In this document: piece after piece, positions 13,410 to 25,500 of the stretch
Position numbering within the stretch: the first letter of the stretch is position 1
Layout of the letters: each line of letters opens with the position of its first letter
Source of the DNA: Mytilus trossulus
Lineage: Eukaryota; Mollusca; Bivalvia; Mytilida; Mytilidae
Length of the DNA: 64,000 nt
Direction: 5' to 3'
Assembly (NCBI RefSeq): GCF_036588685.1
Contig: NW_026963295.1
Span: 5,580,001 to 5,644,000, forward strand
Translations under genes and position numbers: made by a program
The notes under the pieces: generated by a model
Databases searched by the model: none
What the model saw: only the letters and a program-made list of their open reading frames with translations
What the model was told of the DNA's origin: nothing

Positions 13410-16400
13410 AACCTTAATTAAATTTCTAGTCAGAACAGATCGTTATGTGCTTAACATTTTTCCAATGTTAGATGGATGTCTGCGTGTACTGTTATGTTGA
13501 ATATATAATATTGACTTCTACACCTACATGTATAAACGCCGTAGATAATGATAATGGATTTTTGTTTAAAGTTAAGTGTTAAAAATACTACGTTCTCTCC
13601 AGAACTAAAAGTGTTTAAATTGAAGTGGTTTATATATATATTGCTTTTCAGAACAAGAATACAATAATAAGATGTGAATTGGAACAACGCTTTAAACTCA
13701 GCCGTGCTTTCATCTAGCTAGTTCAAAAGATGACATTCCGCAATCATACCTAGTCTGGGACACAATATCCGGTCTCTGTGCAGACATGTGCCATGACCTT
13801 CATCTTTTGTTGTCGGGGAGGGGGACAATGAGACTCATTTTTTTCTAATTTGAATTTTATTTTACTAGCTGTCATCTATCTGACAATCACATGAATGAGC
13901 AGGTGACACTTACTGTTTGTCACTCACACGGATAAGAAAGGTGTGCAGTCCCGTAAACTAGGATTAAACAGGTTAAATTATGTCGTATATTTCCGGTAAC
14001 TCGAATACCAAATAGAACTAAGTACAAAAAGCATATTACACGATTCATGTAATTTCTCTTACTCCTTAGACAGTAATGTCATATGCATTTCGGAGAAGCA
14101 GCACATGCGATCATTTGAAATCTTTAGTTTCATACGGACATGGATCGATATCACAAACTCTTGCATTCGATTCAAACATATATGTATACAGATAGCAACG
14201 CAACAACAGCGGCGGATATAATCCAGAGAGTTATTCTGTTCTCACCATATTTATCCAGATACCTACTTTGTTCTAAACATTTGTATGGCAAAAATAGAAC
14301 TATTCAAATCTTTCCGAAGTTATTTTCTTAAAACCCTCTTTAAAATGATATGTGTTCTCTTTTCCAAGCGTATTTTTTTAGAATTGCATTAAACAACTTG
14401 TTATTTACCTCAGTCATACGGTATACAAATGTGACAAACTTATGACAATGCTGATTTTTAAAACTTGACTAAAGTAAAGTTGGAAACACATCAAAAGTGC
14501 ACGGACAATGCTGACACGACAAATTCCACCTCACGAGTGTTCACACATTTTCTTGATATTTCATGCTTTTTGTATATGTATATCAGCCCTTCAAATTCTT
14601 CAATAAATACAAATCAAGAAGTGATCTAGAATAATTAAAAGGGTGTTTGGTATTACCACTACTCGTCGTGTATTAGATTAAGTTTCCAGGCGTCAAATTT
14701 AATTACTTTCGTCTTCCTTAATACCTTTCAAATGCTACATTACAGAACAATGTCTGCCTTCAAGTCTCAATAATCAAAATTCAAAAAACTATAGAAACCC
14801 ATTATTGAATAATGCACATTACGCATGTTTAAGATTTTGTATACATGCAAGTGTGCACGCAATACGTCAATGAAACGGTTTATTCTGCAACATTACTATA
14901 TTGCTTGAAGTAATGCAAGTGTAAGACGAACACGCTATTTTTGAAAAGAAAACATAATAAAAACGATTTATCTCATTATTTTAGTATAGATGTCTAAATG
15001 TTTTTGTGAAAGTTATACAATAACTGCCAATAGTAAAGGATTACTGTCTGCTTGTCTCTGTTTTATATACTATAATCATCATTAATACAGTTCAGATTAA
15101 CTGTCTGCATGTGTGCATGCATAATTTCATTTGTCGTAACAACAACTGTTTTCTTGTCTCTATTTCAGATATTTAAATGTCAATGTTACGATTAAATCTT
15201 CTGCATGTTTTCGTGCAAGATACATTCTAAAGCATAAACCAATAGTTAATCAAATCTTTATTTCGTATTAAACATTAACCAACAGTCGGATGCTTACAAC
15301 TGAAATCTAAAGTGATGTACATGTAGTCACTTTCAAATGAGTTTTCATTTATCATGTTTATAATCCAAGTATTTCCAATGAATAAATTTATTCGAACGAA
15401 TGAGTGTCCTCTTGTCGGTATTTCAGATGCATGTACTATAAACGTCGATATCAGAGATAAATCTTCTAAGAACAGTTCTCCTGACACATTCTGACAGATT
15501 TAATTATAGGTCAGAAGTGATCTCCACTGTATTATATATATCATGATACATTCATTCCTATATATAAACAAAAATGATGTGGTACGATTGCCAATCAGAC
15601 AACTGTCCACAAGAGACCAAAATGACCCAGACATTAACAACTATAGGTCATCGTACGGCCTACAACAATGAGCAAAGCCCATAACGCATAGTCAGCTATA
15701 AAAGGCCATAATGGAGTTAATGTAAGCGATAATAGGCAACCGTACGGCTTTCAACAATAAGAAAAAACCTTCATAATTTGGTTTGATAATAAAAGGCCAT
15801 TAAAAAGCCTCGACATGAAAAATATCAAAAAAATCAATCAAGAAAACTATCAGTCTAAAATATGAGTACAATTAACGAAAAACGTAAAGAATCTGGAAGG
15901 GTTAAACATGCTAGTAAGCACGCAACCCTAACCTTAGAGTTTCTGTAAAAGTACAACATGTACGCAAGTTTTGTGTACATCCCATTTTTGTATTATTGTA
16001 GTACATGCATCTAGGTGACGAAATTTAGATTTGATTCAATGAAAAAAAAACATAGTTGAGGTGGACGTGGACAGGCACTTAAACGTACCAAAATCAAAAG
16101 ATCTGAGAGAACTTGCAGTCACTGACAATTAGTGACCGCCGTTAAATACTACCCCCTTAGATATTTGATAGTCCGAAATGGTTATCTATAATACCTGTGG
16201 TTCGTCTAAATCTGTGTATACATTTGTATAGGGAGATACATATCCTCCTCGGTATACTCCTAGGAAAAAGGTTGTTAATATGTAGATTTCAAACACCGAA
16301 ACAGTGGTAAGTTATCAAAGGTACCATGGTCATAATTTAATATGCCAGACGTTTTGTAACGTATCCGCTGTTTCATAGTTAGTATGGTTTGATATAACAA

Positions 16401-16515
16401 CTCTCGTATAGACCTTCATAGTATATAGTTACATTTTTTTATTTGATACACATTTTACTCATGGTGTCCTTCTTTTATAAAAAGTATATAGTATTTATTA
16501 CATATTTTAAAGCTA
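13410..16515 (+). repeat. segmental tandem duplication, copy 2
   Basis: Diverged copy of 8660-12475, lacking the MITE-like insertion at 9587-10455 but with a fuller family B repeat (15572-15990). It therefore shows the pre-insertion state at one site. Confidence 0.85.
15572..15990 (+). repeat. dispersed repeat family B
   Basis: Starts ATGATGTGGTACGATTGCC, then CAGACAACTGTCCACAAG, AGACCAAAATGACCCAG, CTATAGGTCATCGTACGGCC, AGTCAGCTATAAAAGGCC. Its tail has a GGGTTAAACATGCTAG block. Family B is the most abundant dispersed repeat in the window (see also 30605, 54405, 61125). Confidence 0.8.
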
Positions 16516-17160
16516 TTTCTTTTCATCTTTAGCCCTTTAGCCCTTTTCCCCAAAAAACAAGTCTTTTTTTTTTTGTATGCACAAAATAATAAACTATAAA
16601 CTAAAATTAACGACAACCACTGAATTACTTTCTCCTGGGATAAACATTATTTGAAGTTCTGAATTGAATTCTAATGCATGTGTAAAACTGTACATGTATA
16701 ATAAATGATTATATGAAGAAAGGCATACCATTTGTATATGATTCTTTCGAAATAAATGTATACCAAACTCTGCGAAGCGCATGCACTCATACAACGATTT
16801 CTGGACCATAGCATTTTAAAGAATTGATTGAAAAAAATTATATTGAGAGCTAAGTTATATGATTTAAACAGATCATTACACTTGTATTCCTCAGTGGTCT
16901 TTGGTTTACCGAATAAAACGTGCCATAAGGTTTGAAACACTTTAATTAAGTTATCAAATGTACATCTTTATAACCCTTTACATTCAGTTTTTAGAGGCGA
17001 CAGAAAAACAATTAAAAGAATTGTATTGTTGCATACACAATAAATAGAATTAAATAGAAATGTAAAAAAAAAATATGGTACACGAAATGTAGAATATTAT
17101 TCGTCATCAACGTTTTTTCATGGTTTTCTACGGTTAAAAATGGAATTTAGAATTAAATTA
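16516..17160. other. no recognised feature
   Basis: AT-rich; only chance frames on the minus strand. Confidence 0.45.
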
Positions 17161-17165
17161 TCAGT

Positions 17166-17297
17166 CTGTAATATTTTTCTGTCTATTCGAAATAACGTAA
17201 TAAATGTGGTGTACACTGTAAATAACCCGCTACGCGTGTAAGTCAGTGTGCACCAATTTTTCATGTTATTTCTTCATAGACAGAAAAAATATTACAG
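17166..17297. repeat. 132-bp imperfect palindrome
   Basis: The left arm CTGTAATATTTTTCTGTCTA (17166 on) is matched by the inverted right arm TAGACAGAAAAAATATTACAG (ending 17297). The arms continue inwards through GGTGTACACTG / CAGTGTGCACC, leaving a short loop. It could be a small MITE or the centre of an old hairpin element. No target duplication was identified. Confidence 0.7.
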
Positions 17298-18194
17298 TAA
17301 TTCCTAAACATTTGCTAAACTAAAATTCTGTGACAAATTACTTTCGTATCCTATCCTAATCTGATCTTCTCGTGCAATCGTACCGATTTCTCAGGTTCAA
17401 CGTCAAATATTGCTGTATTTGACGCGGAAGTCCGCTTACGTTCTTGAGCATACTATGTCCGAATTCAAGACTATCCCAAGTTTACCTACCTAGGTGTTAT
17501 CTGACATTATAATGTTAAGATCTCCTGTATACACACATTGGTTTCTCATACCGATCCTTATCAAAAGTTCACATTGGAACACAGATATGATTCACATTTA
17601 TAGAAACACTGTCACGAGTCAGTCAAAAGGTAAGGACATTGTCTTATTTATTTAGGTACAAACGATGTTAATATATGTTATAATCGACAAGGGTGGTACA
17701 TCGCGGTGGGGGTAGGGGTGGTGAAGAGGACTGTATGAGGGTCTGTATCTATATCTATAATATCTATAATATTTACGGAAAAGAAGAGAATGAAAACTGT
17801 TACAAGTCAGTTAAAATGTTCGTTAGAATAAAGAAGAACATTTGATCTAATTCATATACATTGTAAGTACAAGATATGTTAGGATACATTATATTCGACA
17901 AGGGTAGTAAACTCTGGATGCGGCGTAAGTGTAAAAGACTATATGAAAGTCAGGACGTAGTTTACAGAATGGAGTATAATAAACAATACTAAAAAAAACG
18001 GGACCAACGAACGATTAATTCGGTTATACAAATATAAAGAATAGAGAATAATGGGTTAATAATAAAGAAGAATAGATAGTGCGAATGTATATTAATGGAT
18101 TATCAAGATCTTAAAACTAGAGAATAAAGTCTGATACTTAAGGACAAATAAGATAGAGAAAAGTCATTACCAATTGTTCAGTCTAAAGATTTTT

Positions 18195-18310
18195 TTATTT
18201 CTTATCATAATGTACTCTTGTTTGTCTGTGGCCTGTTTGTCTTTTGTATATATCAGTGGCATTATGGGTTGGTTTTAGACTGAATGTCCCTTTGGTATCT
18301 TTTGCCTATC
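18195..18310 (+). repeat. partial family A repeat
   Basis: Has the family A 3' half: TTGTTTGTCTGTGGCCTGTTTGTC, then TTTTAGACTGAATGTCCC and TTTGGTATCTTTTGCC. The 5' half is absent or unrecognisable. Confidence 0.55.
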
Positions 18311-18439
18311 TTTTTTTCCAACGAAATGATTATTTAGTGTATGCACATGATAATACCTAGGAGAATACATGCAAAAAGATGCACCGAAGAGAAATTACCG
18401 TTTTAGTGGATTGGTGTTTAACGCCACTTTTGAAATTAT

Positions 18440-18625
18440 TGTGATATTGCATTGCAGTTAATTTGTATTGGTGGAGGATTCCGAGGAGGCAGAGTGAATC
18501 TGACCATCGGTAGAAAAACTGGAAATTCTAGTCAATTCATATATTCGAGCGCACTTTCTAAGTGCGGGATTCGAACTCACAACCGTAGTGTTGACTGACA
18601 ATGTCTGTCTAAAATGATACCTATT
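18440..18625 (-). repeat. possible tRNA-derived SINE remnant
   Basis: The minus strand contains GTGAGTTCGAATCCCGC, which fits a Pol III B box (GGTTCGANTCC with one change) in a T-loop-like setting, followed by a tRNA-unrelated tail. No A box or foldable tRNA was found, so it is not called a tRNA gene. Confidence 0.35.
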
Positions 18626-19266
18626 TGGACTCACTTAATATCGTGTCTGTATATAATCTGCCAAAGAACTATATTTCTCAGAAATACATGTTTAATGTAT
18701 GTATAAAATGATGCTCAAGGGCGTCTTTATCATCATGCAAAGGAACATAATCTTGTATAATCTTTGTGTTAGTGATGGCTTAGCGGTATCTCTCTGAACT
18801 TAATGTTTATATATAATGATGAACGTCTTTATATAACGCTGTGCAGGGAAAATATCTTAAAATATAATCTCTATATTTATGATGACCAATGGTAATCTCT
18901 TTTAACATTGTGATACCAAGTAGAAAGAATGTGCATTATGTCTGTATGTTATTATGTATCCAAGGGACTTCCTTTACATATCCATAAACTATGACACACA
19001 GTGAGATTACTCTTAAACATGTAAAAGTAATAAAAAAATAGTGACCTTCTACATCACGTGTGTTAATAATGATTCCCATGGAAAATATTCATTCTTGTAA
19101 TTATACCATAAAGGGATAAATATTAGTCCCGAAAACACAAGGAGATTACCATTTTTGTTAATGATGTCCAATAGGAATATCTCTTAAAATTCTGTTTGTT
19201 TAGAACGATGCCAAAGAGGAATATATCTTTTTATAATGATGTTATTGCGAATTGTTTTCCTTTTAG

Positions 19267-19515
19267 ATTTTGCAAAACATGAAGGCCTTGGTATGGTTTT
19301 TGGCCTTATGGATGTATTGTGTTGTTGAATGTCATCACAATGTCAGAACAGACAGATGGAATGAAATCTCACATGTTCTTCGTGATTTAAATTACAACAA
19401 AACCGACCCGCATGATTTGATCAAATCTGTATTATACCAGATGCGTGGTATTGAGCGATATAGAGTAACATGGAATCGATGTGTCATTAAACCAAAAGCC
19501 AAACATTTGAACGAA
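19267..19515 (+). CDS. SLC39A12-like: ZIP gene, coding exon 1 (signal peptide)
   Basis: A polypyrimidine tract and AG (GTTTTCCTTTTAG) end at 19266, so an upstream non-coding exon is expected. The ATG at 19279 begins [18 protein letters not shown], a typical signal peptide. An in-frame TTG at 19270 is not needed as a start. The exon ends at a GTACGT donor, phase 0 (codons 1-79). Contains an N-K-T glycosylation site. Confidence 0.85.
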
Positions 19516-22500
19516 GTACGTTCAAATAATTAGTTCTAGTTGTATTTTTTTTTTTTAACGACTATTCTAATCAAAACATGCAGCTTCATGCAATTACTAA
19601 TTAACAAAAATAAAATAAGCATGCAAATATAAAGACAACACATTATTTTTGATTTTAAACCTCAGGAGTCAATGTCCGTGGGGCTCCCAGCTGTATATAC
19701 ATTAAATGGGAGACCATGCAATCGGTAAAAACACATAAACTATGTATAAACTCAAAAGGAAAAAAGATAAATAATTTAGCTTTGACATATACATGATATA
19801 CAAAAGGATTTAACAGTAACTATATATTATAACGCTTAAAAAAATAGAGCAAAAGGACAGAAATAAAAAGTATGAAATGTCACCTACATGTATGAGGCAA
19901 CATTAAATAGAAACGGTTTTTTATTGTTTATTCCGAGTCATTGATCATGTTGATAACGTTTTACAATACAAGTTATATCTTTTATTACAGTATATTGAGT
20001 CGGACCAATTCTTACAAAGTTTCATCTCCAATGTAACATGTGGACACGGTGTTTCAGAGAACAACTTCGAATATCTCACTACCCTGTCTTTATCAATGGC
20101 TGTTCATCTAGAGAGATTTGTATGCCCGCATAAGAGTATAAAGGAATTTCACCAAGTCTATCATATCTTATACGGAAATCCTGGATCATCAAATATAAGC
20201 CAATTACTTGGAACTGTTCGACGTTTTTATAGACCTGGAATGTCTCCAAAACAATCACATATGACGTACAAGAATAGACTACAGGTATTCATTTATACTT
20301 TAACATGAAAAAAATCACTTCCTACGTTCTTTCCTTTATTTTATTGAAGAATTATTTCATTTTATGATTGTTAAAGCTTACTTTTGCTGGGGGACTTTAG
20401 AATTTTACTTGGAGTTGAGCTTTTATTTTGTTAATTCTCTTTTTGGAAGCCACGAAATTAAATATCCACAAAAATAGGGAAAGATTTTCACAGTGTGATT
20501 GTTTTCACTAAATTAATAACTTGTATACTCTCATTGGAATCTTGTTCTGATTTTTTTTACAAGTGACAACACGTATTTAAAAAAAACCAACAACACTCTA
20601 TTGAATAATAATACTTTCCAGTTTTAACTCTTTTTTTTGTGTTTTCAGTGTTCAGTCAATTGTATGCCATTATTATACTTTCAGTGCTTGCATCCTGCAA
20701 TAATTGAGGAACATATACACAGACTAATTAACAGTCATCAAAACAACAGGGAAATGATAATAGAAGACAAACACGACGATATCAAGATTATACTCAATGG
20801 TAAAATCGTCTCCTTAGAGCCATACGTAAGTTATAACACACACTATGACTGTTTGCACAAATAGCCGAATATCGCCAACAAAGATTTGAAATGGGATCAC
20901 CGGCTTAAATTTGTCACTAGACACATGAGTACCCCCTCCCTAAACCCCCAAAAAAACAACAACAAAAAAACACATAGAAACACAAAAACCATAGCAAGCG
21001 TAACACTACAGAATAACAGTTTTACATAATTGTTTCACTTACTAGTATTACTGTCTTTTTTTAGTAAAGCAACACGTGACTTCGTACACATTTTATATTA
21101 TGAGAGCGGATATTGTTCATAAAAATATTGATAATTTTCAATTTTTTTTCTTTCTTATTATTATTATAATAGTATGAAATTTTAAAACTAATTCTTATGA
21201 ATGGTTTCCGGGAAGTTGATATTGCAATCAAAATTAGAAAACAATTTCTTTAGGTGCATTCTATACTTTACATCTTCAAATTTAGATTTTGCAAACATTT
21301 AAAAAATATTATCAGTGACGATCGAATCCGAAAAAAATAACATAATTGATTGTATCATTACATGACTTGTGTACAAGCTTTTTTATCATTGTTTTTATAT
21401 TCTGATGCATTTCAAAGAGGCATCAATATTTAAATCAAGACATAGGTTTTAAAGTGGTCAAGTCGTCATCGTCAATATCAATTGCGCATTCTTTATCAGT
21501 TAAAACATATATTTAAAGAGAAAAAAACTAATGATAGTTCATGCAATTTTTCGTTTAAATCATTATGTATCAATAGATGTTATAAATGATTTTTTTTTAC
21601 TTTCATTACCTATTTTTTTTTATCCATATTCTGTTGTATTACACATTTTGTAACAATCCTTGTGTAAGGTTTATTGACTACATAATTGCATTTATATTCT
21701 AACATGTCGGTCAAAATACTGCATTGTTTTTCTATATCACGGGGTTTTGGATGGGGAGCGATTATTTTGTGAAAATGAGACTCCTCAATATTACAGATGA
21801 ACTTTCTCACAGTAATAATGAAGAATCATTCATCTGTGGCTCAAAACCAGCCACGACTAAATCGGCCTCCACGTCTTAATGTCTTAATATCATTCTAGTA
21901 GCTTTGAAGGAAGAGTGTGTACTTAAATGCTATTTTTGTCGGATTTGACATTTATGTTTCACTTAATATTGTTTTTATTGTTGATCAGTCATGTTTTCTT
22001 TCTATTATTTTTTATTTTCAATTTTATAAATCACTATATTTTTTCTCCAGATGTTTAACTCAATACCACAGAACGATGAGTCAGACCCAACAATAAAACC
22101 AGAACACCAATCACATGAGAGAATAACCATCAAACCATCACATCAACATAAATGTCCTCGAGTTATTGTACCGAGAACATCGCAAAGACCAGATCCTCAA
22201 CAGTTTATGAGAATGCAACGGATCCTTCATTCAGTTTCTTCGAATATCGTTTCTGCAATTTTAAGAGGTATCGTTAATTTGTTTTCTTCTGCAAAGTTCC
22301 TTTTGTTTAAATCTCACCAGACACGATCATGTACAGAGGCAAAATATTGGAAATATTATTATATGCGTATTACAGAAATTGTAAAAAATTTAAGAATTTG
22401 ATACATAGTTATTGTTATATATGTATTAAAACTAGGGCATATATCTACTGTTGAAATTTTAATTTATAACAGCCTTTCAAAAAGAGAACACTCCTAGTCT

Positions 22501-25500
22501 TCTTTCTTCCCTCTGATTTTTACAGTTAATATTTCGTGTTTGTAACAGAGATTTCCTAGTAATAATCTTATATAAAATTGATATTTAATTTAGTCTTTCA
22601 ATCTTAATAAGATAAGTTGAGAAACAAAGAAGCGGAACATAATATTGGAATTGTTAAACTCATAAGGGGAAAACTGTCAGCAAAATACAAGTTCCCATTC
22701 CCTTTTTGGTGTGTTTTTGATTGTTATGTTTTCACAGTTTTTTTTTTTCGATCATAATTACTGAATGAAAATGTATAGAAATATTGGTATGAAAAACAGC
22801 AATAACATGTGCACAGTTAGAATATGTAAACAGTATATATATATTACAGGTGTCAACATATACGACGATAAGACATATTGTCTAGTTGATCATCTTGAGT
22901 ACATCATGCGTCATTATGGACACCATCATAATAGTTACATGGATGAGACAGGTAAAATATATGTTTAATCAGTAAAATTGGTACATTGGATATTGTTATT
23001 TCGAAGACGCATTTTAAATCTTTTGATAACTGATCATGACGATAAAATAGTATTGGCGTAATCTTGAAAACCGAATACTTCGACTCTTTTATACTGAAAA
23101 TATTAGATTTTGACATGTCTGCTTATTAACCTAACCGTATATAAAGTTTGGTACGTCATAACAAGTCATTCTGGTTCATTCAGATGGAATGTACGTGTAA
23201 TTAAAACTATTTATAGACTCCAGTCTTCTAATCAGATAATGTTTATATTTGAACTTAAAATAAAATATTTTATCTGAGCAACGCTGACAGCTTAAGTCTC
23301 ACGTTGTCATGAAATATTCTATTACCAGTACTATTTACAGTTGCAAAACGTAAATGCTAAGTATGGATGTAAAACATTATAATTGAACTTGAATAATCAA
23401 AAACATAGAACTATGTTTTACAATACAAATGGGAGGGATGTATACCTAATAAAGAGATGTAACTCATTTTTTCTTCAGAAAATGTCTGCACTAAGACAGG
23501 AATATGACCGTGATTTATATTCGTTTTGGTGGTTCATAAAGTCTAGTGTTTGATTTTTACAAGTTTATTGACTTTTCTTGTGTTTATTTTTCCTTGGAGT
23601 CCAGTATTTCTGCTGTTAAAACGTTTTAACACTTAGTCAATAGCATCAATTAAAGTCCATGTTAAATATTCATGACATATAAGAAGGGAAAAACAGTATA
23701 CTGTGTAAATGCAATGTCATATTGATGCTTTCCATGGGATAATGAGAAGAAGGTTGCGAACATGTTAAACGTAAATAAGTTGTGAGTTTCGTCTTGATAA
23801 ATAATTGGTTACATGCTTAGATAGTGTCTGCTTTTATTTTCAATATTGGCCATGATTTGTCTGATTTTAATCGTCAAACAACAGTCTTTTATATGTAATG
23901 TAGATTTAGAAGTGTGATTTTCTTGTGTTACTCTCGAGGAGGTTTGTGATTCCATAGTTGGTCATATGAAGATCTGTGCTTCCAAAAAAACGCAGTAAGA
24001 ACATTTTCTCATCCTGGTCTGATATGAATAGTAGATAATTGTATACTTATATTCAGCACTCGGAGGCATGCTTCTGCTCGCTCTTTAACAAAATGTGTAC
24101 TAGTTCAGTGATAATGTGCGTTTTTATGTTTTATAATATAACTTTCCTCAGACGATTTATATTGATTGATGCCATGTGGGAAGGAATATGACAACTTGTA
24201 TAAAACAAATCAAAATAGGTACCAGGATTGAAATTTATTATTACGCCATATACGTGTTTCGTCTACAAAAGACTCATCAGTGACGCTCGAATCCAAAAAT
24301 GTCAAAAAGACCAAATAAAGTACGAAACTGAAGAGCATTGAGCACCAACAAGTCCTTAAAGTTTTGCCAAAGTACAGCTAAGGTATTCTATTTCTGAGGT
24401 AAAAAAGCCCTAGTAATTCATAAATATTTGTATATAAAGAAAATTAAGTCTTTTCAACATTGACAATTTGCACAGCTCGTTAATCCTGAATATTTTATAT
24501 TTGCAGATTTGAAACAAATGATGACTGATATAATAAAAGGATACAAAACAGAAAAAGTAAAGGAACATCATAGGAAGACTAAACGCTCTAGTCACAATAA
24601 CGATGAACATTTCGGTCTACACTCAAATCCTCAGATGGACCATTTTACCGGTCAACATTCAAACCCTCAAATGAATCATTTTGCAAGTCAACATTCAAAT
24701 CCTCAAATCAACCATTTTCCAAGTCAACATTCAAATCCTCAAATGAATCATTTTCCTGGCCATGACTTCAATGCAAAATATAGGACAAACAAAGCTTCAA
24801 GTTTAAATGATTTTGTTGACACGGACAGTACCAGCTCAGTTCTAAATTTTTCTAAGGTATTTACAATAAGTGCAGATAAGACACATAAACGCAGACATGT
24901 TAACTCAAAGCTTGACAAGAAGGACACAAGATGCCAGAGAGACACTCAAACTCGTAGATTGAACATAAACTGACAACTCCTTGGCAATAAATAGAAAAGA
25001 AAAACAGACACATAATAGTATAAAAAATACACAATGAGTACAAATGGTTAGCAAGTATAATGACCTAGCAATAAACATGATAAATTAATAGAAAATTAAG
25101 GATAGACTCATGTGATCAACAATGTATACAATATCTACCTCGTATATACCAATAGTCTAACAAATAGTCCAAAGATCTATAATTTATCACTTGTATGAAC
25201 ATCTCACACAAATTATTTTCTATAATTATCTTTTTATTTTACTCCTTTTTGTAATTTGTTTAATAGAACAAATAACTTTGGGATTGAAAATTATTTCTAG
25301 ATTATTTAATAGATTAAGACATATACGAGAAGAACAAAAAGTATAGTCAAACCATTGAATATTGATATGGCTATATCATTTTGTTACATCGAAAGGATCA
25401 GGAAATTATATAAATGAGACCCAATCACAAAATTACACGATCTTGTTATATGTATAGACTCAAATTAACATATTGCTCGTCCTTTGACAAAATACGATCA

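Larger units (their letters stand above)
17298..19266. other. upstream region of the ZIP gene
   Basis: Probably contains the promoter and an unseen 5' non-coding exon, because a good splice acceptor lies at 19266 just before the start codon. I cannot place the promoter. Contains a family A-like piece and a tRNA-like SINE remnant, listed separately. Confidence 0.4.

Noticed and set aside
18540-18620. tRNA gene on the minus strand
   Set aside because: A B-box-like GAGTTCGAATCCC is present, but no A box, acceptor stem or cloverleaf could be drawn. Listed only as a possible SINE remnant.
19270-19278. TTG start three codons before the ATG of the zinc transporter
   Set aside because: Nuclear eukaryotic genes rarely use TTG. 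The ATG at 19279 gives a proper signal peptide, and 19267-19278 is best read as the 5' UTR part of the exon.
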